Source: Bryobacterales bacterium (GTDB lineage Bacteria; Acidobacteriota; Terriglobia; Bryobacterales; Bryobacteraceae). Taken from it: a stretch of DNA of 64,000 bases. Location of the stretch: assembly GCA_003170295.1 (NCBI GenBank), contig PNAJ01000059.1, positions 89,186 to 153,185 of the forward strand, read 5' to 3'. Of the stretch, positions 1-6,949 are shown one piece after another. Within the stretch, counting starts at the first letter, position 1, and each line of letters starts with the position of its first letter. A model generated the notes under the pieces. The model searched no databases and had not been told where the DNA came from. It was given only the letters and a program-made list of their open reading frames with translations. Position numbers and translations under genes: made by a program.

Positions 1-31
1 CGCCCATCTGGGGCATCACGACGTCAATCAT
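1..31 (-). CDS. 2-oxoacid dehydrogenase E2 (dihydrolipoamide acyltransferase), N-terminal codons only
   Basis: Reading leftward from an ATG at 31-29, the ten codons before the window edge give MIDVVMPQMG, the usual start of an N-terminal lipoyl domain of a 2-oxoacid dehydrogenase E2 subunit. The ATG overlaps the lipB stop codon by four bases (ATGA), so the gene is translationally coupled to lipB and cotranscribed with it and lpdA. This fits a lipoylation/dehydrogenase operon: E3 (lpdA), the octanoyltransferase that starts lipoyl attachment (lipB), then the lipoyl-bearing E2. Only 31 bases are visible, so which complex it belongs to (pyruvate, 2-oxoglutarate or branched chain) cannot be told. 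Confidence 0.6.
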   Translation of the reverse strand, partial: MIDVVMPQMG

Positions 32-672
32 AAGGTCTCCATTCGCCGGTCAAACACGCGTCCAAAATTCTCTATGAGTGCCGCGACCACTTCCCCGCGC
101 TGAGCCTGGCAACCGAGGCTTCGCATCGAGGTCACTGGTCGAGTTAAACCGCACGGTACGATGTACCGGAAATAATTCAAATCCGTATTCACATTAAGCG
201 CGAACCCGTGCGAAGTCACCCAGCGGCTGATGTGGACCCCAATCGCCGCGATTTTCCCCTCGCCGGTCCAAACCCCAGTGGCACCAGCCTCGCGCCCCGC
301 CGCAATACCAAACCCAGCCAGCGTGTCGATGATCGCCTGCTCGATGGCTCGAACATAAGCGTGCACATCGCGCTTCCATTCTCGCAAATCGAGAATCGGA
401 TAACCCACAATCTGCCCCGGCCCATGATAAGTAACATCGCCGCCGCGATCGGTCTCATAAAACGAGATTCCCGACCGAGCCAGCAGCTCCGGCGGCGCAA
501 GAAGATTCTCCGCATGCCCATTGCGCCCCATCGTGACCACATGAGGATGCTCGACAATCAGTAACTGATCGGAAATCGCTCCGCTCTTCCTCAACTCAAC
601 ATACCGCCCCTGCCGCTCCAAAGCCTCCACCCACCGCATCAGCCCCAAATCGCGAGCCTCGCATCCCACCAC
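28..672 (-). CDS. lipB: Octanoyltransferase LipB
   Basis: Transfers the octanoyl group from octanoyl-ACP to lipoyl domains of 2-oxoacid dehydrogenases and the glycine cleavage H protein, in the cytoplasm. The family motifs are visible: RGGDVTYHGPGQIVGYP, the catalytic-lysine segment GKIAAIGVHISRWVTSHG, NVNTDL and the catalytic-cysteine segment PCG. The ORF track starts at an ATG at 855 inside lpdA, but the extra N-terminus translates lpdA's 3' end and a GC-rich repeat. The tandem GTG codons at 672 and 669 lead directly into the family-like start EARDLGLMRW, giving 214 residues, normal for LipB. No clear Shine-Dalgarno is seen, so the exact start is inferred. It lies downstream of lpdA and overlaps the E2 start. 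Confidence 0.93.
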   Translation of the reverse strand: MVGCEARDLGLMRWVEALERQGRYVELRKSGAISDQLLIVEHPHVVTMGRNGHAENLLAPPELLARSGISFYETDRGGDVTYHGPGQIVGYPILDLREWKRDVHAYVRAIEQAIIDTLAGFGIAAGREAGATGVWTGEGKIAAIGVHISRWVTSHGFALNVNTDLNYFRYIVPCGLTRPVTSMRSLGCQAQRGEVVAALIENFGRVFDRRMETL

Positions 673-692
673 TTGTGAGCTATCTGCTTGTT

Positions 693-737
693 GGTGGGGC
701 GGACCCCCTGGTCCGCGCCGGACCCCCCGGTCCGGCT
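693..737. repeat. GC-rich palindromic intergenic repeat, family B
   Basis: Two adjacent imperfect palindromes, GCGGACCCCCTGGTCCGC and CCGGACCCCCCGGTCCGG, lie between lpdA and lipB. Closely related sequences occur at 12095-12177, 23379-23432 and 48598-48652, with a worn copy near 27432. They are in gene gaps and could form hairpins in mRNA. The spread of near-identical copies suggests a dispersed REP-like element. Confidence 0.75.
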
Positions 738-757
738 CTTCGAGCGCATTCACCAAA

Positions 758-2155
758 CTAGGCATTAATCGCCTGACCATACACCGCGTTAAACGCCTCG
801 CCCACCGCCTCGTAAATCGTCGGATGCGCGTGAATAGTATTGATGACGGTGTCAACCGTCGCCTCGGCCTCCATCGCCAGCACCCCTTCGCCGATCAGCT
901 CGAACGCTTCCGGCCCAATAATGTGGACCCCCAGCACCTCGCCATATTTCTCATCCGCGACGATCTTCACAAACCCGTCATGCGATCCCAGAATGGTCGC
1001 CTTGCTGTTCGCCGCGAACGGAAACTTGCCGATCTTCACCGAATGCCCCGCCGCCCGAGCCTGCGCCTCCGTCATCCCAACGCTTCCGATTCCCGGCTCC
1101 GTGTACGTACAACCCGGAATCCGAAGTTTGTTAACCGGCGTCACCGGCTTCCCCGCGATATGCGCCATCGCGACCATTCCCTCTGCCGTCGCCACGTGCG
1201 CCAATTGCGGAGTCCCCGCCACAATATCGCCAATCGCGTAAACCCCGGGTTCGCCGGTCCTCTGCATCGAGTCGACCTTCACAAACCCTCGATCCAGTTC
1301 GACTTTGGTGCCCTGCAGTCCCACGTCTTCGGTAAGAGGCCGCCGGCCCACCGCGACGAGAAGCGCTTCCGTCTCTACCGTTTCGCGTTTGCCATCCGGG
1401 AGCGCCACTTCAAATCGCACGCCGTTGTCCGTGACCTGGATATTCTCAGCCTTAGCGCCGGTCTCCACGCGAATCCCCTGTTTCTTAAACAAGCGTGCCA
1501 GTTCTTTCGAGACTTCCTCGTCTTCCACCGGCACAATGCGCGGCAGCATCTCGAAAACCTGCACCTTGGTTCCAAACCGGTGGAAGCACGATGCAAATTC
1601 GACGCCCACCGCGCCCGCGCCCAGAATCGCCAGCGATTTCGGGATCTCCCGCAAATCCAGAATCTCGATATTCGTCAAAATCCGTTTCGCATCCGGCTGC
1701 AACCCAGGGAGCATCCGCGCCGCCGATCCCGTCGCAAGAACAACATTTTTCGTCTCGTAAATCTGCTTAGTCCCGTCGTTCGCCGTGACCTCGACCTTTC
1801 CAGGCCCCGCCAGGCGCGCCCATCCCTTGATCCAGTCGACTTTGTTTTTCTTGAACAGGAATTCGATGCCCTTGGAGTGCTTGCTGACGATCTTATTCTT
1901 GCGATCGCTCACCAGCGGATAATCGAGCCGCGGATTCTCGCAATGAATCCCCTCTTCCTCGGAGTGCAAGAACCGGTCCCAAACATCGGCCGTGTGCAGC
2001 AGCGATTTGGTCGGAATGCACCCGACCAGCAGGCACGTTCCGCCCAATCGAGGGTCTTTTTCAACAACGGCTACTTTCAGCCCATACTGTCCGGCGCGAA
2101 TCGCAGCCGAATACCCACCGGGACCGCTCCCGATGACAATCACATCGTAGGTCAT
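758..2155 (-). CDS. lpdA: Dihydrolipoamide dehydrogenase (E3)
   Basis: FAD/NAD flavoprotein that reoxidises dihydrolipoyl groups of 2-oxoacid dehydrogenase complexes. The 465-residue length is typical. An N-terminal FAD-binding GSGPGGYSAAIRAG lies at about residues 9-22, the redox-active pair Cys41/Cys46 in GGTCLLVGCIPTK, a second Rossmann motif GAGAVGVEFA, the second FAD contact YAIGDI, and the C-terminal His-Glu region HAHPTIYEAVGEAF. Leu replaces the common Asn after the first Cys-Leu, a modest variation. First gene of the minus-strand run lpdA-lipB-E2, and divergent from the DUF6883-like gene at 2198. Confidence 0.96.
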   Translation of the reverse strand: MTYDVIVIGSGPGGYSAAIRAGQYGLKVAVVEKDPRLGGTCLLVGCIPTKSLLHTADVWDRFLHSEEEGIHCENPRLDYPLVSDRKNKIVSKHSKGIEFLFKKNKVDWIKGWARLAGPGKVEVTANDGTKQIYETKNVVLATGSAARMLPGLQPDAKRILTNIEILDLREIPKSLAILGAGAVGVEFASCFHRFGTKVQVFEMLPRIVPVEDEEVSKELARLFKKQGIRVETGAKAENIQVTDNGVRFEVALPDGKRETVETEALLVAVGRRPLTEDVGLQGTKVELDRGFVKVDSMQRTGEPGVYAIGDIVAGTPQLAHVATAEGMVAMAHIAGKPVTPVNKLRIPGCTYTEPGIGSVGMTEAQARAAGHSVKIGKFPFAANSKATILGSHDGFVKIVADEKYGEVLGVHIIGPEAFELIGEGVLAMEAEATVDTVINTIHAHPTIYEAVGEAFNAVYGQAINA

Positions 2156-2197
2156 CTCTTTTTTTCAGTGTAGCATTGGGAATCGAATCACCCGAAA

Positions 2198-2530
2198 ATG
2201 AAGCTGCCCAATGGCGATAGAGCAATAGTCGAGGTCGAAAAGCTGCGCGATTACTGGCTGAGCCCGCAGCATCCGCGCGGTCGCCACAAAGCTCGCGTAT
2301 TCGCATCACGTTTGGGCATCACCGCCCAGCACGTTGACATTTTGCAGGATGCTTTGGTTCGAGCCGCGCGCCAGCAATCCGCGTCGCTCGGATTCGCGGA
2401 CGAATACGGTCACCGGTACGTGATAGACTTCGACATGAATGGCCCCTCCGGGAGGGCCACCGTTCGCAGTAGCTGGATCGTCCGTAGTGGCGAAAGTATC
2501 GCCCGCCTGACCAGTTGTTACGTTCTTTAA
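2198..2530 (+). CDS. DUF6883-like protein, first of a two-gene unit
   Basis: A 110-residue soluble protein without signal or membrane segment. The phrases KLRDYWLSPQHPRGRHKARVF and DFDMNGPSGRATVRSSWIV and the ending RLTSCYVL match my memory of the DUF6883 family, small proteins of unknown function often next to a DUF4926 protein. The next ORF starts four bases after its stop and looks like DUF4926, so the pair is probably cotranscribed. The two-small-gene arrangement resembles toxin-antitoxin or other paired modules, but nothing in the sequence proves that. Divergent from lpdA. Confidence 0.75.
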   Translation: MKLPNGDRAIVEVEKLRDYWLSPQHPRGRHKARVFASRLGITAQHVDILQDALVRAARQQSASLGFADEYGHRYVIDFDMNGPSGRATVRSSWIVRSGESIARLTSCYVL

Positions 2531-2534
2531 CCAT

Positions 2535-2756
2535 ATGGAATCGATCGCTCCACTTTCGGTGGTCGCGCTGCTTGAGGATTGGCCGCAGCACAGCTTGATA
2601 CGAGGGCAAGTCGGCACCGTCGTTGAGAAACTCGCCCCCGGCGTATACGAGGTTGAATTCTCCGATGATAACGGACGAACCTACGCCAGCCTCGGCGTCC
2701 CGGCGGCGCAACTCCTCGTTCTGCGCCACGATACCGTAGAAACATTTCGGAACTAA
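2535..2756 (+). CDS. DUF4926-like small protein, partner of the preceding gene
   Basis: 73 residues, acidic, no signal peptide. The pattern VVALLEDWPQHSLIRGQVGTVVE followed by GVYEVEFSDDNGRTYA is what I recall for DUF4926, a small SH3-like beta-barrel family. It begins four bases after the DUF6883-like gene ends, which points to coupled translation. Function unknown; by analogy with other paired small genes it may bind or neutralise its partner, which is inference only. Confidence 0.75.
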   Translation: MESIAPLSVVALLEDWPQHSLIRGQVGTVVEKLAPGVYEVEFSDDNGRTYASLGVPAAQLLVLRHDTVETFRN

Positions 2757-2787
2757 CCCTCTCTCTCCGCGCAAGTCGTTATAGAAA

Positions 2788-3312
2788 GTGCAACAAACCG
2801 ATCATGAACTGCTGGTGCTGATGCTCTCCGGCGACGAGGAAGCGTTTACGACTCTTTATCGCCGCCGTCAGGGTCCAGTCTTCCGCTTCGCCCTCCAAAT
2901 GACCGGCAACGTTGTGATTGCCGAAGATGTTACGCAGGAAGTTTTTATGGCTTTGCTGTCGAAAACCGCGAAATACGATGTCGCGCGCGGGACGCTGGCG
3001 TCATTTTTATACGGAATTGCCCGCAATCTGGTCCTGCGGCGGCTTGAGAAAACGTTGGAAATTGAAGATTATGCAGGACCTGACGATATTCTCGACGACC
3101 TGACCCGGCGTGAGACCATCGAGCACGTGCGGCTCGCCGTGCTCAGCCTGCCGCCGGTCTATCGGGAAGCGGTTGTGCTTTGCGATCTTCAAGATACGAG
3201 TTATGAGGACGCCGCTACCGTCCTCGATTGTCCGATCGGCACCGTGCGGTCGAGGTTGAATCGGGGAAGGTCGATGCTGGCAAGCAAGTTGGCCGTAAGG
3301 AGTTCAGTATGA
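2788..3312 (+). CDS. ECF-type RNA polymerase sigma factor
   Basis: 174 residues from a GTG start. Region 2 is visible in DEEAFTTLYRRRQGPVFRFALQMTGNVVIAEDVTQEVFMALL, and region 4 in LSLPPVYREAVVLCDLQDTSYEDAATVLDCPIGTVRSRLNRGRSML, the layout of extracytoplasmic-function sigma factors, which direct RNA polymerase to a small regulon in response to envelope or other stress. Its stop overlaps the ATG of the next gene (ATGA), which encodes a single-pass membrane protein likely to be its anti-sigma factor. Confidence 0.92.
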   Translation: MQQTDHELLVLMLSGDEEAFTTLYRRRQGPVFRFALQMTGNVVIAEDVTQEVFMALLSKTAKYDVARGTLASFLYGIARNLVLRRLEKTLEIEDYAGPDDILDDLTRRETIEHVRLAVLSLPPVYREAVVLCDLQDTSYEDAATVLDCPIGTVRSRLNRGRSMLASKLAVRSSV

Positions 3313-3803
3313 ACGAGTTGCTAAGAGCCTTGGCCGACCATGACCGCGATCGGGAAGCTCCGGCAGCGGTGGAAATGCGGTTAAGGGCAGCGTTTAGAAA
3401 GAAATACCAGCGCCGGGCGTGGCCATATGTGACGGCTTTCGCGCTCGCCACCGCGGCTGCGATCATGCTTTCTGTGAACATCAAGCCGAAGCCGCAAACC
3501 ATGGAAATTGCAGTAGTTCCGCCGCCTGTAGTGACGGTTCCAGTCGCAAACCCGGCTCCGCGAAAGGTGGTCCATCGAAAGCCGCGGCCCGTGGAAGTAG
3601 TGACCGAGTTTTATCCGCTGATGGACGTCCCGCCGCCGTTTGAACGGGGTGAGCTTTTGCGCGTGAGCCTGCCCGCCGCGGCGATGCGGAACGTCGGGCT
3701 GCCGGTGAGCGAGGATCGCCTGACGGAAATGGTGCAAGCGGACGTTTTGGTAGGGGAAGAAGGGCTCGCCAGAGCCATCCGATTCGTGAGATTCGAACGT
3801 TAA
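3309..3803 (+). CDS. Putative single-pass membrane anti-sigma factor
   Basis: The ORF track starts at 3228 inside the sigma gene, but the ATG at 3309 overlaps the sigma stop by four bases and is the natural start, giving 164 residues. A short charged cytoplasmic N-terminus (MNELLRALADHDRDREAP) is followed by one membrane segment, WPYVTAFALATAAAIMLSV, and a Pro-rich periplasmic part. There is no recognisable zinc-binding anti-sigma (ZAS) motif. Position and topology argue for sigma control; sequence alone does not prove it. Confidence 0.65.
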   Translation: MNELLRALADHDRDREAPAAVEMRLRAAFRKKYQRRAWPYVTAFALATAAAIMLSVNIKPKPQTMEIAVVPPPVVTVPVANPAPRKVVHRKPRPVEVVTEFYPLMDVPPPFERGELLRVSLPAAAMRNVGLPVSEDRLTEMVQADVLVGEEGLARAIRFVRFER

Positions 3804-3824
3804 TTGACCTTAAAGGAGCTTAAA

Positions 3825-4697
3825 ATGACAAAAATCGCACTCTACGGAGCCTTAATTGGCGCTATTTCGCTGTCCGCGCAGGATCCTGCCACGCTGGAGA
3901 AAAAGCTCGCCGACGAGCTCAAGGCGCAAGCTGGCAACTTAGGATTCGTCAACATGATCAACGGCAGGACTGTGAAAGCGTCGCCGTATTCGGCGCAAGC
4001 GGTAAACGAAACCGTCCAGACTTTGGCCGACGGGAATCGCATCACGCGCACCAACTCATCGATGCTCTATCGAGACAGCGAAGGACGCGAACGGCGCGAG
4101 GAAGCGAATGGCAAGATGGTCCTGATTTCGGATCCGGTGGACAGGGTTCAGTATACCCTCGAACCGCAAAGCAAAGTGGCGCGTAAGACGCAGAGGATCG
4201 CAGTCGGCGGAGGCGTTGGCGTCGGCCGCGGGTCGGCATCCAGGCCAGTAACCGAGGGCACGATGATGACGACAATAGAGCGCACGATTACGGTCAACGG
4301 AGTCTCAGTCGGGACTGGGGGCGGAGACGTTAGTACCGTCACGTACCGCACGGGCAGCCCGGAATCGCAGAACTCGAAAGTGGAGCACCTGGGCACGCAG
4401 ATCATGGAAGGCGTTTCGGCCGAGGGCACCCGCACCACGACTACGATTGAGGCGGGACAGATTGGGAATGAGCAGCCGATCAGCATCGTTTCCGAACGCT
4501 GGTTCTCCGTGGATCTGCAAGTCGCGGTGATGACCAAGCACAGCGATCCGCGCAACGGCACCACCACGTATAAGCTGACGAATATAAATCGCAGCGAGCC
4601 GGCGCGCACCCTGTTCGAAGTTCCCTCGGACTACACGCTGCGGGGTGTCGGGGGCGAATTCAGGATACTGAAGGACAACCCGGAAGAGCAACAATAA
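3825..4697 (+). CDS. Secreted protein of unknown function in the ECF sigma operon
   Basis: The ATG at 3825 has an AAGGAG ribosome-binding site at 3813-3818 and starts a signal peptide, MTKIALYGALIGAISLSAQ, so it is preferred over the track start at 3804. The mature protein (290 residues in total) is rich in Thr, Gly and charged residues, with no Cys pairs and no recognised domain. It follows the anti-sigma candidate by about 20 bases and is probably in the same operon, either as a sensor partner or as a target of the sigma factor. Confidence 0.65.
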   Translation: MTKIALYGALIGAISLSAQDPATLEKKLADELKAQAGNLGFVNMINGRTVKASPYSAQAVNETVQTLADGNRITRTNSSMLYRDSEGRERREEANGKMVLISDPVDRVQYTLEPQSKVARKTQRIAVGGGVGVGRGSASRPVTEGTMMTTIERTITVNGVSVGTGGGDVSTVTYRTGSPESQNSKVEHLGTQIMEGVSAEGTRTTTTIEAGQIGNEQPISIVSERWFSVDLQVAVMTKHSDPRNGTTTYKLTNINRSEPARTLFEVPSDYTLRGVGGEFRILKDNPEEQQ

Positions 4698-4738
4698 AAA
4701 AGACCGTTTCGGGCGCACCTATGCCACGATGATAATAG

Positions 4739-6109
4739 ATGCGCCCGATTTTGCTGTTTCTCGCTTCCGCCACGTCCGTTTTCTCCCAATCGCAAGCCAC
4801 TGTCTCGCTGAGCGAGCTCAGCTCTTCGCTCGAAACTCTGGCCCAGCGTGTCCGTCCGTCCGTTGTCCAAATCTTCTCGACCGGCTACGCCTCCGCCGAA
4901 GAAGGCGAGAGCACCAATGCGGCCAGCCTGCTCTCCAAGCAGCGCAGCACCGGTTCCGGCGTGATTCTTTCCGAGGACGGACTCATCCTCACGAACAACC
5001 ACGTGGTGCATAACGCGCTGAAGATTGAGGTCAAGCTGCATAACGCGAACCGCGGCGGCCGCATGCCCGATTCCATCGTCCTCGCGAAGCTGGTCGGAGT
5101 CGACCGCGAGGCGGATCTGGCCGTGATCAAAATCGACCGCACCGGCCTCGCGACGCTCGCTCTCGGCGATTCGAGCAAACTGCGGCAAGGCCAACTGGTG
5201 ATGGCGTTCGGCAATCCCCTGGGACTCGAAGGCTCGGTGACCATGGGCGTGATCAGTTCCACCGCGCGCCAGTTGAAGCTCGACGATCCGATGACCTATG
5301 TGCAGACCGACGCGCCGATCAATCCCGGTAATAGCGGCGGACCCCTGGTCGATGCGGAGGGCCGCGTGGTGGGAATCAACACCTTCATCTTTACGCAATC
5401 GGGTGGCAGCGAGGGGATCGGCTTCGCGGTGCCCAGCAACATGGCCCGCGGCAGTTATGAGCAGATCGTTAAGGACGGCCATGTGCATCGGGGACAGATC
5501 GGAATCGTGGCGCAAACCATCACTCCTGCGCTGGCCAAAGGCCTGGCGCTCCCGCAAGACTGGGGAGTGATCGCCGCCGACGTCACCCCCGACGGTCCGG
5601 CGGATAAGGCGGGACTCAAGCCGGGCGACATCATTGTCACACTGGCCGGCAAGGAAATGGAAGATGCGCGGCAGTTGGAAAATCTGGTGTATCAGCAGTC
5701 GCTTTCCGCCATCGTCGATGTGACGGTGAGCCGCGACGGCAAGCCGCTCCGCTTCAGCATTCCGGTGATTGAGCGCGACGACGATCCGCAGCGCTTCGCC
5801 GACATGGTGAATCCCGAGAAAAATCTGATCCGCAGGCTGGGCATTCTGGCGATCGAGATCACCGATAAACTGTCTGAAATGCTGCCAGAATTGCGCCACG
5901 ACTACGGCATCGTAGTGGCGGCGCGCGCAGCCGACGCTCCCGGCGCCGTGCTCCAACCGGGGGACGTGATTTACGAGATTAACAAAACTCCGACGGTCTC
6001 GATTGCGGCTCTGCGCGCGGTTCTCGATAGCATAAAGCCTGGCGAGACGGCCGTGCTGCACGTGCAGAGGGGCGCCAAGCTCCGGTATATTGCGATTGAT
6101 CTGGAGTGA
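4739..6109 (+). CDS. HtrA/Deg-family periplasmic serine protease with two PDZ domains
   Basis: 456 residues with an N-terminal signal peptide (MRPILLFLASATSVFSQ). The trypsin-like domain carries the triad His in TNNHVVHN, Asp in DREADLAVIKID and Ser in NPGNSGGPL. Two PDZ domains follow, the first around DGPADKAGLKPGDIIVTLAGK and the second around APGAVLQPGDVIYEINKTP. This is the HtrA/DegP/DegQ layout for protein quality control in the periplasm. It starts 41 bases after the ECF operon's last gene and may be part of that envelope-stress unit. Confidence 0.93.
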   Translation: MRPILLFLASATSVFSQSQATVSLSELSSSLETLAQRVRPSVVQIFSTGYASAEEGESTNAASLLSKQRSTGSGVILSEDGLILTNNHVVHNALKIEVKLHNANRGGRMPDSIVLAKLVGVDREADLAVIKIDRTGLATLALGDSSKLRQGQLVMAFGNPLGLEGSVTMGVISSTARQLKLDDPMTYVQTDAPINPGNSGGPLVDAEGRVVGINTFIFTQSGGSEGIGFAVPSNMARGSYEQIVKDGHVHRGQIGIVAQTITPALAKGLALPQDWGVIAADVTPDGPADKAGLKPGDIIVTLAGKEMEDARQLENLVYQQSLSAIVDVTVSRDGKPLRFSIPVIERDDDPQRFADMVNPEKNLIRRLGILAIEITDKLSEMLPELRHDYGIVVAARAADAPGAVLQPGDVIYEINKTPTVSIAALRAVLDSIKPGETAVLHVQRGAKLRYIAIDLE

Positions 6110-6179
6110 GGAAGGAAGACAGGAGTCAGAAGACGTGTATTATCAAATTGTCCGGACTTCGCCGATGGAATGACGTGAG

Positions 6180-6461
6180 ATGTCGACCAACTTCAACAAC
6201 CCGAAGGCCATTTCAGAAGCGGGAAAGAAAATTTACGAGCGCTTGTACCAGGCTGAGTATGAGAAGTCGCACCTTGGAAAGTTCGTTGCCATCAATATTC
6301 TCGACGAGTCCGCAACCCTTGGCGATACTGCTAGCGAAGCTCTTAATTCGGCCAGAGCGAGATATCCCAAGGGGCTATTTCACTTAATCCGCGTTGGACA
6401 TAGCGGCGCTTTTGAGGTTGGCTTAGCCCATCGGCATGTCCACGCAGATCGGATACGTTGA
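6180..6461 (+). CDS. Small conserved protein paired with an aspartyl protease
   Basis: 93 residues, cytoplasmic. The phrase LGKFVAINILDESATLGDTASEALNSARARYPKGLFHLIRVG matches a small family I recall sitting directly upstream of retropepsin-like genes, notably in cyanobacteria. Here its 3' end overlaps the next gene by 26 bases in a different frame, so the two are almost surely cotranslated. No enzymatic motif is visible. Function unknown. Confidence 0.65.
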   Translation: MSTNFNNPKAISEAGKKIYERLYQAEYEKSHLGKFVAINILDESATLGDTASEALNSARARYPKGLFHLIRVGHSGAFEVGLAHRHVHADRIR

Positions 6462-6918
6462 CGAGAACGGACATCCAAGAGTCACGATTCACATACGGGG
6501 GACTCACCCTCAGGAGTTTGTCGAGGTTGACGCCATGATAGATACCGGGTTCGCAGGTTTTCTGATGCTTCCCATCGCGCAAGCGCTGCCACTCGGGCTC
6601 GCCCTATATGGCACAGGGGATTACAGCCTGGCGGATGGTTCTTCGATCAGTTGTTTTTTGGCGGAAGGCACCATTGAGATTCGCCCGCCGTCGCAGGTTC
6701 CGAATGCAAATATCGACGCACCACTTTCCTTCGATACGCCACCCGCTCTGCAACCAGAAAGTGTCACAGGCGTCGTGGTTCTCGGCGGAGACGGTGCCCT
6801 CGTAGGAATGGAGTTCATCAGAGGCTTGAAAAAGTGGCTCTTGGTCGGTTCGGTCGTCCTACTGCTTGACGAAGTTAGCATTCCAGTTCCAGTGGCTCCT
6901 CCCAGAACGTCAAAGTAA
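6436..6918 (+). CDS. Retropepsin-like (clan AA) aspartyl protease
   Basis: 160 residues, no signal peptide. The catalytic signature is VDAMIDTGFAGFLMLP, the Asp-Thr-Gly-containing loop of single-domain aspartic proteases, which work as homodimers. A later hydrophobic-Gly segment, VTGVVVLGGDGALVGMEFI, may be the second conserved strand (ILGxD-like). The gene overlaps the preceding small conserved gene, so the two form a two-gene unit whose substrate and biological role are unknown. Confidence 0.75.
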   Translation: MSTQIGYVDENGHPRVTIHIRGTHPQEFVEVDAMIDTGFAGFLMLPIAQALPLGLALYGTGDYSLADGSSISCFLAEGTIEIRPPSQVPNANIDAPLSFDTPPALQPESVTGVVVLGGDGALVGMEFIRGLKKWLLVGSVVLLLDEVSIPVPVAPPRTSK

Positions 6919-6949
6919 CCGATCGATGGCCGCGTGCGTTTGGGCTTAT

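Noticed and set aside
824-2173. 449-residue plus-strand ORF opposite lpdA
   Set aside because: Antisense shadow: Arg/His/Leu-rich low-information translation; the minus strand has the clear LpdA.
4631-6061. 476-residue minus-strand ORF opposite HtrA
   Set aside because: Shadow of the GC-rich third-codon pattern; the plus strand has an intact catalytic triad and PDZ domains.
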